A stretch of 64,000 nucleotides of DNA, taken from the NCBI GenBank assembly GCA_963748985.1, contig CAVVKQ010000020.1, positions 62,001-126,000 of the forward strand. The letters are read 5' to 3'. The notes under the pieces were generated by a model, which saw only the letters and a list, made by a program, of their open reading frames with translations, made no database searches and was not told the origin of the DNA. Within the stretch, counting starts at the first letter, position 1. Every line of letters begins with the position of its first letter. The translations under genes and the position numbers were made by a program. The stretch comes from RPQJ01 sp963748985 (lineage in GTDB: Bacteria > Pseudomonadota > Gammaproteobacteria > Steroidobacterales > Steroidobacteraceae). This document shows, piece by piece, positions 24,099 to 33,323 of the stretch.

Positions 24099-26861
24099 AT
24101 GATGACTGCGTCAGTTGCCGGGGATAAATCGTTGCGATCGATGCTTGCCACTGTCGTCCTGTGCGCCGCGGTGGCCACGCCCGCGACGGCATCGCCGACC
24201 GTCGGTGACTGCGATGCGGCGAGTCACGCAACTGTGCTGCAACCCGCGCCGGAGCTGGCACTGCTCGAGGCGCGCGCGATCTGGCTCGATGCTCGGCTGC
24301 TGCGCTGGCCCGGCGTCGATGCCGGGGGACGCTTCCGGTTGCACCATTCAGCGGCCGGCCGGGCCGATGCGGTCCCGGGCTTCCCGGTCAGCGGTGCCGA
24401 TGGCGCGTTCGACCTGCCAGTCCACCTGGGGGAGCTGCCGCCTGCCATTGCCGCACGCTTTCGTCATGTCGCTGCAGGCGTCACGCTGCAGGTCGAGGCG
24501 AACACCGACACCCTGCGCAGGCTGCACCAGCAGCAGCTGCTGCTCGTCCAGGAAGACGCCGGCGGGCGGGTGATGCATGCAACACGCCTGCAGGCGCCCG
24601 GGGCTCTTGACGACCTGTACGCGGACGCCGCCAACGCACTACTCGGCGTGACGGTCGTGCAGGATCAGACGAAGTTCGCGCTGTGGGCCCCGACCGCGCG
24701 CAACGTGGCGCTGTGCCTGCACGACGACGGCAACCGACCGGCGCGTTCGCTGCAGCACATGCAGCGCGATGCGCAGACCGGCGTCTGGTCCGCAGTCATC
24801 GATCGCGATCTCTCTGGCAACTACTACACGTTCCTGGTCGACGTGCACGTTGACGGCTTCGGCCTCGTGCGCAACCGCGTGACCGATCCCTACGCCGTCA
24901 GCCTGACGACAGATTCCCGTCGTGGTTACGTCGCAAACCTGCAGTCCGCGCGCCTGAAGCCGGCGGGCTGGGACCGCACGCACTCACCGCAACGTGTGCA
25001 GGCGGCCACCGACGCCGTGATCTACGAACTGCACGTGCGCGACTTTTCGGTCGGTGACGCGACGGTACGGCCTGATTACCGCGGCAAGTACCTCGCTTTC
25101 ACGCTGCACGGCACGGACGGCATGCGCCATCTGCAAGCGCTCGCCGCGGCCGGCGTCACTGACGTCCACCTGTTGCCCGTGTTCGACTTCGGTTCGGTGC
25201 CTGAGCAGGGCTGCGTGACACCTGCGCCGACGGGCACGCGCGACGGCGAGACACAACAACAGGCAGTGTCCGCAGTGAGCGAGCTCGATTGCTTCAACTG
25301 GGGCTACGACCCGGTGCATTTCACCGCGCCCGAGGGCAGCTATGCGACAGATCCAGCCGACGGCGCGGTCCGCATCGTCGAGTTCCGGCGCATGGTGCAG
25401 GCACTGCACCGCGCTGGCCTGCGGGTCGGCATGGACGTCGTCTACAACCACACCTACGCGTCCGGGCAGGACCGCTGGTCCGTGCTCGATCGCATCGTGC
25501 CGGGTTACTACCATCGCCTCGACGAGACCGGCGGCGTCGCGACGTCGACCTGCTGTGCGAATACGGCGACCGAGCACCGCATGATGGCGAAGCTCATGCT
25601 CGACTCGGCGGTGACCTGGGCGCGCGACTACCGGATCGACTCGTTCCGCTTCGACCTGATGGGGCACCAGCCCCGGGCGGCGATGGCCGAGCTGCAATCG
25701 CGCGTCAACGCCGCGACCGGGCGCAACGTGCTGTTGATCGGCGAAGGCTGGAACTTCGGCGAAGTCGCCGACGGCATGCGCTTCGTGCAGGCCTCGCAGC
25801 TCGGACTCAATGGCAGCGGCATCGCGACGTTCAGCGACCGCGCGCGTGACGCAATCCGCGGCGGCGGGGCCGGCGACGGCGATGCGCGCCAGGTGAGCGT
25901 GCAGGGCTACGTCAACGGACTGCACTACGACCGCAACGCCGCGGCGCCTGCCGACACCTCCGCGACAGACCTGATGCGCGCCGCCGACCTGGTGCGGGTC
26001 GGATTGGCGGGATCGTTGCGCGATTTCCGCCTGGCCACGTTCGACGGCCGCGAAGTGCCGCTCGAGCAGATACCGTACGGGGGTGGCCAGCCCGCCGGGT
26101 ACGTCACGTCGCCGGGAGAAGTGGTCAACTACGTCGAGAACCACGACAACCAGACGCTCTACGACCTGAACGCCTTCAAGTTGCCGCTCGGCACGCCGAC
26201 CACAGAGCGCGCGCGCGTGCAGATCCTTGCAGTGGCGCTGAATGCGTTCAGCCAGGGCATCGCCTACTTCCACGCGGGCATGGAACTGCTGCGCAGCAAG
26301 TCGATGGATCGCAACAGTTTCGACTCCGGCGACTGGTTCAACCGCATCGACTGGACCGGACAGGACAACTTCTTCGGCACGGGTCTGCCGCCGGCGCGGG
26401 TCAACGAACCCAGCTGGCCGCTGATGCGACCGCGGCTCGCCGATCCCCGGCTCGATCCTTCGCGCGCCGACATAGCGTGGAGCCGTGGCGCGTTCAACGA
26501 CCTGCTGCGCATCCGCTCGAGCTCGACGCTGTTCCGGCTGCACAGCGCCGCTGCTGTCGCCGAGCGCCTGAGCTTCCTGAACACGGGTCGGCAGCAGGTC
26601 CCGGAGGTGATCGTCGGGCACCTGTGGGGCGGTGGCTTTCCGGGAGCGAACTTCAGCGAGATGCTGTATTTCGTCAACGTCGATGTCGAACCGCACACGC
26701 TGGAGTTCGATGGCGAGCGCGGCAAGCGCTACGTGCTGCACCCGGTGCACCGCGCCTCCGGTGCGATCGATCGACGAGCGGCCGAACAGGCCCGTTACGA
26801 CGCGACGAGCGGACGCTTCACGATTCCGGCGCGGACCGCGGTGGTGTTCGTGGTGGATTGA
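24099..26861 (+). CDS. pulA: Pullulanase-type alpha-1,6-glucosidase (GH13)
   Basis: A 920-residue exported enzyme. The first ATG (24099) precedes a signal peptide (SMLATVVLCAAVATPATA). An N-terminal beta domain to about 180 and a CBM48-like module (TKFALWAPTARNVAL) precede the GH13 barrel. Catalytic residues are in place: nucleophile D519 (SFRFDLMGH), acid/base E549 (LLIGEGWNF), and transition-state D683 (NYVENHDNQTL). The YNWGYDP motif of pullulanases appears as FNWGYDPVHF. It hydrolyses alpha-1,6 branch points of pullulan, glycogen or starch. Its 3' end overlaps the convergent CHAT gene by 44 bp. Confidence 0.92.
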   Translation: MMTASVAGDKSLRSMLATVVLCAAVATPATASPTVGDCDAASHATVLQPAPELALLEARAIWLDARLLRWPGVDAGGRFRLHHSAAGRADAVPGFPVSGADGAFDLPVHLGELPPAIAARFRHVAAGVTLQVEANTDTLRRLHQQQLLLVQEDAGGRVMHATRLQAPGALDDLYADAANALLGVTVVQDQTKFALWAPTARNVALCLHDDGNRPARSLQHMQRDAQTGVWSAVIDRDLSGNYYTFLVDVHVDGFGLVRNRVTDPYAVSLTTDSRRGYVANLQSARLKPAGWDRTHSPQRVQAATDAVIYELHVRDFSVGDATVRPDYRGKYLAFTLHGTDGMRHLQALAAAGVTDVHLLPVFDFGSVPEQGCVTPAPTGTRDGETQQQAVSAVSELDCFNWGYDPVHFTAPEGSYATDPADGAVRIVEFRRMVQALHRAGLRVGMDVVYNHTYASGQDRWSVLDRIVPGYYHRLDETGGVATSTCCANTATEHRMMAKLMLDSAVTWARDYRIDSFRFDLMGHQPRAAMAELQSRVNAATGRNVLLIGEGWNFGEVADGMRFVQASQLGLNGSGIATFSDRARDAIRGGGAGDGDARQVSVQGYVNGLHYDRNAAAPADTSATDLMRAADLVRVGLAGSLRDFRLATFDGREVPLEQIPYGGGQPAGYVTSPGEVVNYVENHDNQTLYDLNAFKLPLGTPTTERARVQILAVALNAFSQGIAYFHAGMELLRSKSMDRNSFDSGDWFNRIDWTGQDNFFGTGLPPARVNEPSWPLMRPRLADPRLDPSRADIAWSRGAFNDLLRIRSSSTLFRLHSAAAVAERLSFLNTGRQQVPEVIVGHLWGGGFPGANFSEMLYFVNVDVEPHTLEFDGERGKRYVLHPVHRASGAIDRRAAEQARYDATSGRFTIPARTAVVFVVD

Positions 26862-28521
26862 CCCGGACCGTGGCGGTGCTGCCCGGGCCACTGCCAATCG
26901 TTGGTTTGCCGATGATCGTGAAACTCGCCCACATCTTCGGGTCGTTCGGATAATTCCTGATCGTCTCGAGCTGCGCGGCCTGCATTGCGAGCTCCGGCGC
27001 CTTGCCTTGCTGCAGCCCGGCGACGAAGCGCGTCATCAGCCGGTATGTCGCGAGATCGCTCACGTTCCAGAGGCTGGCGACGACCTGGCCGGCGCCGGCA
27101 TTGGTCCAGGTGCGCGCGACACCGAACGTTCCACCGTCGAAGACGCGCCCCAATGCTGTCTGGCAGGCGCTCATTACGACCAGGGGCTGATGCTCGTCCC
27201 ATCCCCTGAACTGCTGGGTTCGCAGCTCGCCGGCAAACAGGTTCTTCTGGCTGAGGACGACGAAGCCGCGGGTCAGTGGGTTCCTGGCATCGGCAACGGC
27301 GTGTGTCGCCATGTAGATCACGCCCTGGCCGGCACTGCGGTCGATGGCGTTGACGACATTCTTCCGGGTCGCGTCTGCGCCGATCAGGACATTCCTGTCG
27401 GCGATACCCAGTTCCTTGGCGATCGCCTGCGCCTCTTTTCTCGCGCCGGGTAGCGCCGGGAAGCTGTATCTCACGTCGCGCATGTCGGCGGGGTCGCCGA
27501 CGATGACCGACTTCGAGAGATCGACCTTGCCCATGTCAAAGCCACTGCTGTCGCCCGCCAGGACGTTCAGGTCCTGCATCACGACGAACGACCATCTCCT
27601 CGCAGCAAAGTCATCCTGGTTGCGGATCGGCAGCGCCGCATACGGCGCCGTTCCGGTATCCCTGACGGGCACGACCAGCAGACGGCCCTCGCCCGCCGCG
27701 AGAACCTGGCGGATGTCGCCGGGCAATAGCATTGCGGCGGCTTCGGCCAGGGCCTCCCAGCGCTTCCTGATCGCCTCGGGCGAGTGGTCGCGCTTGCCGG
27801 CGCCGCGCTCGGCATCTTCTGCATCTGCAGGGTTCTCGGCATCGGCCTCTGTGTCCTCACCCGCGGCGATCTCGACATCGGCATCGAGCCGCTGCTTCTC
27901 CTCGCCCTTCAGCTGTGGCCCGCGAGTCTCCGCGATCCGATCGACGCCGAGGCCACCCTGCAGTGTGCCAAGACCGGCATACGGGACCGACGTCGCGCCA
28001 GCGACGACTCCACCGTCCGGAAAGACAATCCAGGCATTGAGGCTGCCGCTGCTCGCGACACTGTGAATCAAGGCATAGGTCGGCAGCCCACTCGCCGAGA
28101 GCGACGCGAGATTGCGCTTGATGCCCGCGAGATCCATCCTGGCCCGATCCAGATTGGCCTCGATCCTGGCGGCCCCGATGGCGCGGACCTGGCCTGTCTG
28201 TTCCTTGCTTTCCATCTGGCGGATGACGGGGTAGCTGCTGGCGATCGCCTCCAGCAAAGGGCGCTGTCCATCCTCTGCCAGAACCTCAGGCATGGGTGGT
28301 ATTGGCTCTGGTACCGGCTCCAGCCTCGCCGTCGTTGCCACACCCGGGGCCCGGATATCTGCTGCCGGTTTCGACAACAATTGATTGACGCTGCCGGCGC
28401 TCGCGGGGTCAGCGGTGTCGCCGCCACAGGCGGTCAGGGCCAGCAAGGCCAATGCCGTCAATGCGTGCCGCCGGCGCGAGGGACGGACTGGGAACGCGAG
28501 GAGTGCCATCGAGTACCGCAT
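26818..28521 (-). CDS. CHAT-domain (caspase-like) lipoprotein
   Basis: A 567-residue protein from ATG 28521, with AGGTGG 7 bases upstream. The signal sequence ends in lipobox LTALALLALTAC, so it is probably membrane-anchored. A long helical region and an acidic stretch near residues 230-265 separate it from the C-terminal CHAT domain. The catalytic dyad is visible as the histidine in VIYMATHAVADAR and the cysteine in LVVMSACQTALG. CHAT proteases are clan CD peptidases, sometimes acting in TPR-CHAT/gasdermin-type defence, but no TPRs, gasdermin or partner gene is adjacent. It is a stand-alone envelope CHAT protein of unknown target. Confidence 0.85.
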   Translation of the reverse strand: MRYSMALLAFPVRPSRRRHALTALALLALTACGGDTADPASAGSVNQLLSKPAADIRAPGVATTARLEPVPEPIPPMPEVLAEDGQRPLLEAIASSYPVIRQMESKEQTGQVRAIGAARIEANLDRARMDLAGIKRNLASLSASGLPTYALIHSVASSGSLNAWIVFPDGGVVAGATSVPYAGLGTLQGGLGVDRIAETRGPQLKGEEKQRLDADVEIAAGEDTEADAENPADAEDAERGAGKRDHSPEAIRKRWEALAEAAAMLLPGDIRQVLAAGEGRLLVVPVRDTGTAPYAALPIRNQDDFAARRWSFVVMQDLNVLAGDSSGFDMGKVDLSKSVIVGDPADMRDVRYSFPALPGARKEAQAIAKELGIADRNVLIGADATRKNVVNAIDRSAGQGVIYMATHAVADARNPLTRGFVVLSQKNLFAGELRTQQFRGWDEHQPLVVMSACQTALGRVFDGGTFGVARTWTNAGAGQVVASLWNVSDLATYRLMTRFVAGLQQGKAPELAMQAAQLETIRNYPNDPKMWASFTIIGKPTIGSGPGSTATVRVNPPRTPPRSAPES

Positions 28522-28653
28522 GGGATTCCACCTTTCTCCAGACCGAACCAGGCTGCCAGCGACGCAGTGTTGCACGAACGCGGGCACTTGCATCCGCCCG
28601 GACTGCCGCACATGCTGCGGGACTCAAAAATCACCGGGCGACAGGAGGGAACC

Positions 28654-29493
28654 ATGCGTCTGACCATCATTGCTGCAACGCTTGCCAGCGTCGGCTTGTT
28701 CGGCGGCACAATGTTGCACGCCAAGGACCAGGGCGGGCTGGATCAGGCCGCCCGCGAGGCGCTCGAGCAAGCGGTGGCCGGCACGCAGCGCAGTGCAGCC
28801 AACCGTGCGCGCGATGCATACCGTCACCCGGTCGACACGCTCAGCTTCGTCGGCGTCAAGCCGACGGACACCGTCGTGGAACTGTGGCCGGGTGGGGGTT
28901 GGTACACCGAGATTCTCGCGCCCTATCTCGCGGCGAAGGGCAAGTTGATTGCCGCGGCACCGGCAGGTCGCGGTGCCGAGTCGATGGCCAAGCGGTTCGA
29001 CGCCGACCCGGCGCTCTATGGCAAAGTCGACCGCGCGAACTTCCCGACGGTGCTGGGCGGAACCGGGGTCGCGCCGGGCACCGCCGACGTCGTGCTCACC
29101 TTCCGTAACGTGCACAACTGGAAGATGGGTTACATGCAGCCGGAAAAGACCGACTACAGTGAAGCCGCATTCCGCGAAATCTTCGCCATGCTCAAGCCGG
29201 GCGGCGTGCTCGGTATCGAGGATCATCGCCTGCCTGAATCCGCTGGCGCAGAACGTGAACGCGATAGTGGCTACATCAAGGTCTCGACCGTTCGCGCGCT
29301 CGCGGAAAAGGCCGGGTTCAAGTTTGATGGGGCGACGGAGGTCAACGCCAACCCGAAGGACACGACCGATTGGCCGGAAGGCGTGTGGACCTTGCCACCG
29401 ACGTTGGCCCTGGGCGACACGGACAAGGCGAAATACACGGCCATCGGCGAAAGCGATCGCATGACCCTGAAGTTCGTGAAGCCCGGGCACTGA
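28654..29493 (+). CDS. Exported class I SAM-dependent methyltransferase-like protein
   Basis: A 279-residue protein with GGAGGG before ATG 28654 and an N-terminal signal peptide (IIAATLASVGLFGGTMLHA). The SAM-site segment VVELWPGGGWYTEILAPYL and motif ADVVLTFRNVHNW place it in the family of periplasmic putative methyltransferases. Export is puzzling because SAM is cytoplasmic. Family members often sit near catabolic genes without known activity. It is followed 19 bp later by a homocysteine S-methyltransferase-like gene. Confidence 0.85.
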   Translation: MRLTIIAATLASVGLFGGTMLHAKDQGGLDQAAREALEQAVAGTQRSAANRARDAYRHPVDTLSFVGVKPTDTVVELWPGGGWYTEILAPYLAAKGKLIAAAPAGRGAESMAKRFDADPALYGKVDRANFPTVLGGTGVAPGTADVVLTFRNVHNWKMGYMQPEKTDYSEAAFREIFAMLKPGGVLGIEDHRLPESAGAERERDSGYIKVSTVRALAEKAGFKFDGATEVNANPKDTTDWPEGVWTLPPTLALGDTDKAKYTAIGESDRMTLKFVKPGH

Positions 29494-29512
29494 GCGGCGG
29501 CCAGGGCTCGCG

Positions 29513-30397
29513 ATGAGCACCGCGGCACCGCGAATCACGATTCTCGATGGCGCCATGGGCACGGAGCTGAGGGCCCGCGGTGCCAGCGTGCCTGACTACA
29601 GGAGTTCCGCCTGGTCGGCAATGGCGCTGGTGCACGATCCGGGGACGGTGCGGCAGGTCCATAGCGACTATATTGCGGCGGGCGCCGACGTGATCACGGC
29701 CAATAACTATGCCGTCGTGCCGAACCTGCTCGCACGGGTCGGGATGACGGATCGACTCGAGGAACTTACGCGACTGGCATGCCAGCTTGCACTCGAGGCA
29801 CGCGCAGCGAATCGCCGCCCGTCAGTTCGTGTCGCCGGTTCGCTGCCGCCGCTTGACACCACCTACCAGTCCGACCTGGTCGCCCCCGAACAGGTTCTGT
29901 ACGAAGCTTACCTGCGCATCGCCCGCGTGCTCGCGGCGGACGTCGACCTCGTCATCGCGGAAACATTGACGACCGTGCGGGAAGCGGTAGCAGCCGCGCG
30001 CGCCGCCGCAGAGTATGGTCTGCCGCTGTGGGTATCGTGGAACCTGCGTCTCGACGCACCGATCATTCGCGGCGGTGAGTCGCTGGAACAGGGAATCGCG
30101 GCGCTGCAGTCACTGCCCGTCGAGGGTTACATGGTGAATTGCGTGCCGACGGGACTCGTCCGGCCGGCGCTTGAACTCATGCGACGCTGCACCGACCGGC
30201 CGCTTGGAGCCTATGCGAACAGCTGCGAGAAAGCCGTGGACCAGGCCACACTCGACGCGACTGCCGTGCAGACCCTGTCACCGCAGCAGTACGTGGTCGC
30301 CAGCGAGCGCTGGGTCGAGGCAGGTGCCACGTGGATCGGCGGCTGCTGCGATACCCGTCCGGAATACATCGCGGCGCTTGCGGCACGCTGGAATTGA
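29513..30397 (+). CDS. Homocysteine S-methyltransferase family protein
   Basis: A 294-residue (beta-alpha)8 barrel. The N-terminal ILDGAMGTELRARG is the family signature. The zinc cysteines are visible: one in YMVNCVPTG (about residue 209) and a pair in WIGGCCDTRPEYI near the C-terminus. It is predicted to move a methyl group from a donor such as S-methylmethionine or a betaine to homocysteine. In a window rich in methylated-amine genes, it could be the acceptor step for released methyl groups. The donor cannot be told from sequence. Confidence 0.88.
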   Translation: MSTAAPRITILDGAMGTELRARGASVPDYRSSAWSAMALVHDPGTVRQVHSDYIAAGADVITANNYAVVPNLLARVGMTDRLEELTRLACQLALEARAANRRPSVRVAGSLPPLDTTYQSDLVAPEQVLYEAYLRIARVLAADVDLVIAETLTTVREAVAAARAAAEYGLPLWVSWNLRLDAPIIRGGESLEQGIAALQSLPVEGYMVNCVPTGLVRPALELMRRCTDRPLGAYANSCEKAVDQATLDATAVQTLSPQQYVVASERWVEAGATWIGGCCDTRPEYIAALAARWN

Positions 30398-30462
30398 TAC
30401 TACCGCCCCTCGAGTGCCATTCTCCGTCTGCTGCACATTCCTGTACTCGCCCCGGAGTCACG

Positions 30463-30918
30463 ATGATCACCCTTACCGTCAATGGCGTGCGTCGAACCTT
30501 CGACGGTGACCCCACCATGCCGCTCCTCTGGTATCTGCGCGACGAGCTCGCGCTGACCGGTGCGAAGTACGGCTGCGGCGTCGCGCAGTGCGGTTCCTGC
30601 ACCGTGCACGTCGGAGGGAAACCCACCCGCGCCTGCCAGATGCCGATGGCAGACCTCCGGGACGCGACGGTTACCACGATCGAAGGACTCCACCCCACCG
30701 GCGAGCACCCGCTGCAGGTGGCCTGGCGCGAAATCGACGCGCCTCAGTGTGGCTTCTGCCAGCCCGGTCAGATCATGCAGGCCGCTGGATTGTTGCAGGA
30801 CACGCCGAAGCCGACCGACCAGCAGATCGACGCCGCGATGAATGGCAACCTCTGTCGCTGCGGCACCTATCCACGCATTCGCGCGGCGATCAAGGTCGCG
30901 GCGGAGAGAAGCTCATGA
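30463..30918 (+). CDS. 2Fe-2S subunit of a xanthine-dehydrogenase-family molybdenum hydroxylase (IorA-like)
   Basis: A 151-residue protein from ATG 30463. The plant-type ferredoxin cluster is GCGVAQCGSCTVHV plus the following cysteine (RACQMPM). The second, helical-domain cluster is CGFCQPGQIMQA and NLCRCGTYPRI. The length fits the small subunit of isoquinoline 1-oxidoreductase-type enzymes. It overlaps the large-subunit gene by 4 bp (ATGA). It passes electrons from the molybdenum centre; no FAD subunit is encoded, as usual for the Ior subgroup. Confidence 0.92.
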   Translation: MITLTVNGVRRTFDGDPTMPLLWYLRDELALTGAKYGCGVAQCGSCTVHVGGKPTRACQMPMADLRDATVTTIEGLHPTGEHPLQVAWREIDAPQCGFCQPGQIMQAAGLLQDTPKPTDQQIDAAMNGNLCRCGTYPRIRAAIKVAAERSS

Positions 30919-33308
30919 GCGCGAACGAGTTCCTGCCGTGGGTGCGTCGCGCGGCGGCACCCAGTGCGCGGGCCGGGATGCCCGCCCCGGTCGCTGCAAC
31001 CGATGAAAAAACCGATTCCCCGCATGGCCTGCAGCGCCGCACATTCATCCAATTGCTTGGTGTCGGCGGTCTGGTCATTGCTTTCGGGCCCGGCGGCGCG
31101 CGCCGCCTCGACGCTGCCGAGCCTCTGCCGGGCACCGCAGACAGCCCGTGGTCGCCGCACGTCTATGTGCGCGTCGACGACGACGGCACCGTCACAATCA
31201 TCTGCCACCGCTCGGAGATGGGCCAGGGCATCCGTACCACGATGCCGATGATCATTGCCGACGAGATGGAAGCCGACTGGGCCAGGTGTCGCGTCGAGCA
31301 GGCGGTGGGAGACCCCAGGTACGGCTCGCAGAACACGGACGGTTCCACGAGCATTCGCGACTTCCTGCACAAGTACCGGGAGGCCGGTGCGACGACACGC
31401 GCGCTCCTCGAGGCCGCAGCGGCCAGTCAGTGGAACGTGGACGTTGCGGAAGTCTTCGCCCGGCAGCACGAGGTCGTGCACCGCGCGAACGGCCGCAGGA
31501 AGCCGTTCGGCGAGCTCGTCGCGACCGCGCGCACGATTGCGATGCCCGCGACGGCAAGCGTGCGCATCAAGCGCCCGGACGAGCGGCGGTGGCAGGGCAA
31601 GACCATGCCGTCGATCGACCTGGTGCCGATGACCACCGGCACCGCCGTCTACGGCGCCGACGTCACGCTGCCCGGCATGAAAGTGGCCGCCATCGCACGC
31701 CCCCCCGTCTGGGGCGGCAAGCTCGTGAGCGTCGACGACGGCGAGGCACGCAAAGTGCCCGGCGTCGAGCGCATCGTGCGAATTCCAGAGACGCCGATCC
31801 CCGGCGCATTTTTCCCGCTTGGCGGGGTCGCCGTGATCGCGAAGAACACCTGGGCTGCGCTGCGCGGGCGCGATGCGCTAAAGATTACCTGGGACGCGGG
31901 GCCGAACGGATCACACGACTCGAGAACGTACAGGGCGGCACTCGAGGCAAGCGTCCGCGCGCAAGGCAAGCCGGGACGCACGAACGGCGATGCGGCTGCC
32001 GCTCTCGCGGCGGCAGAGCGCAAGGTGAGCGCCGAATACCACGTCCCTTACCTGTCGCACGCGCAGATGGAGCCGCTGGCGGCGATCGCTCGCGTGCAGG
32101 ACGGCAAGGTCGAAGCCTGGGCCCCGACGCAGTCGCCCAATGATGCGCGCAACACGATCGCCGAGTACCTCAAGGTCGACGCAGCGAACGTTACCGTCCA
32201 TGTCACGTTGCTGGGAGGCGCCTTCGGTCGCAAGTCCAAGCCGGACTTCATCTGCGAGGCTGCCTTCCTTGCGCGCGAGACCGGGGTGCCCGTACGCGTG
32301 CAGTGGAGCCGCGAGGACGACATGCGGCACTCGTACTATCACGCCGTGGCCGCGCACCGACTGGAGGCCGCTCTCGATGCTGCGGGCAAAGTCACCGCCT
32401 GGCGGCATAGGTCGGCGTACCCGTCGATCAGCGCAACCTTCGCGCCGAACGTGGCCGGTCCCACGCCGGACGAACTGACCAACGGTGCCAGCGACGTCCC
32501 CTGGGACGTGCCCAACATGAGCGTCGAAGCCTGCCCCGCCGTAGCGCACGCGCGCATCGGCTGGTACCGCAGCGTGAACGCGATCCATCACGGGTTCGCG
32601 ATCGGTTCATTCGTCGATGAACTCGCGAACGCGGCCGGTAAGGATCCAGCAGCCTTCCTGCTCGAACTCATCGGCCCAGAACGCAAGGTGGACCTGTCCA
32701 AGGCCGGCCTTGTCGGTGCGGGTGACACCTATTACGGCGCGCCGTGGGCGGACCACCCGCTCGACACCGCTCGCGCGCGCCGCGTGGTCGAATCGGTGAA
32801 GCAACGCAGTGGCTGGGGCACGCCGCTTGCACGCGGCCGCGGGCGCGGTATCGCCGTGCATCGCAGTTTCCTTGCGTACGTTGCGATGGTCGTCGAGGTC
32901 GAGGTGCGTCCGGACGGAACCGTGCTCGTTCCGCGCGCGACCGTCGCGGTCGACGCCGGCTTCGTCGCCAATCCCGACCGGGCACGGGCACAGATGGAGG
33001 GCGCGCTGGTCATGGCGATGAGCAACACTCTCTACAGCGGAATCACATTCGCCGAGGGCAGGGTCGAACAGTCGAACTACAGCGACTACCGGGTCGCTCG
33101 CATGCGGGCGTCGCCGCACCTCGTGGATGTGCACGTCGTCGAGAGCGAGGGACTGCCGGGTGGCATCGGTGAGCCGGGCGTGCCACCGGCCGGCGCGGCG
33201 ATCGCGAATGCGATTTTCGCGGCGACCGGAGTGCGCGTGCGCGAACTGCCGGTGGGGCGCCAGCTCGATGGCTGGGCTGCCGCCCCGCCCTTGCCGGGGA
33301 GCACCTGA
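30915..33308 (+). CDS. Molybdopterin-binding subunit of a xanthine-dehydrogenase-family hydroxylase (IorB-like)
   Basis: A 797-residue protein from ATG 30915. A twin-arginine signal LQRRTFIQLLGVGGLVIAFG lies near residues 39-58, so the enzyme is likely exported folded. Molybdopterin-binding segments include GGAFGRKSKPDF and the C-terminal GGIGEPGVPPAGAAI, which carries the catalytic glutamate. It hydroxylates a heterocycle or oxidises an aldehyde; the substrate is unknown. No XdhC/F-type maturation gene is adjacent. Confidence 0.92.
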   Translation: MSANEFLPWVRRAAAPSARAGMPAPVAATDEKTDSPHGLQRRTFIQLLGVGGLVIAFGPGGARRLDAAEPLPGTADSPWSPHVYVRVDDDGTVTIICHRSEMGQGIRTTMPMIIADEMEADWARCRVEQAVGDPRYGSQNTDGSTSIRDFLHKYREAGATTRALLEAAAASQWNVDVAEVFARQHEVVHRANGRRKPFGELVATARTIAMPATASVRIKRPDERRWQGKTMPSIDLVPMTTGTAVYGADVTLPGMKVAAIARPPVWGGKLVSVDDGEARKVPGVERIVRIPETPIPGAFFPLGGVAVIAKNTWAALRGRDALKITWDAGPNGSHDSRTYRAALEASVRAQGKPGRTNGDAAAALAAAERKVSAEYHVPYLSHAQMEPLAAIARVQDGKVEAWAPTQSPNDARNTIAEYLKVDAANVTVHVTLLGGAFGRKSKPDFICEAAFLARETGVPVRVQWSREDDMRHSYYHAVAAHRLEAALDAAGKVTAWRHRSAYPSISATFAPNVAGPTPDELTNGASDVPWDVPNMSVEACPAVAHARIGWYRSVNAIHHGFAIGSFVDELANAAGKDPAAFLLELIGPERKVDLSKAGLVGAGDTYYGAPWADHPLDTARARRVVESVKQRSGWGTPLARGRGRGIAVHRSFLAYVAMVVEVEVRPDGTVLVPRATVAVDAGFVANPDRARAQMEGALVMAMSNTLYSGITFAEGRVEQSNYSDYRVARMRASPHLVDVHVVESEGLPGGIGEPGVPPAGAAIANAIFAATGVRVRELPVGRQLDGWAAAPPLPGST

Positions 33309-33323
33309 CCTCGGGCTGCCGTT

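Noticed and set aside
24984..26897. A long minus-strand open frame opposite the pullulanase
   Set aside because: It has no recognisable motif and an arginine/histidine-rich composition typical of antisense frames in GC-rich DNA.
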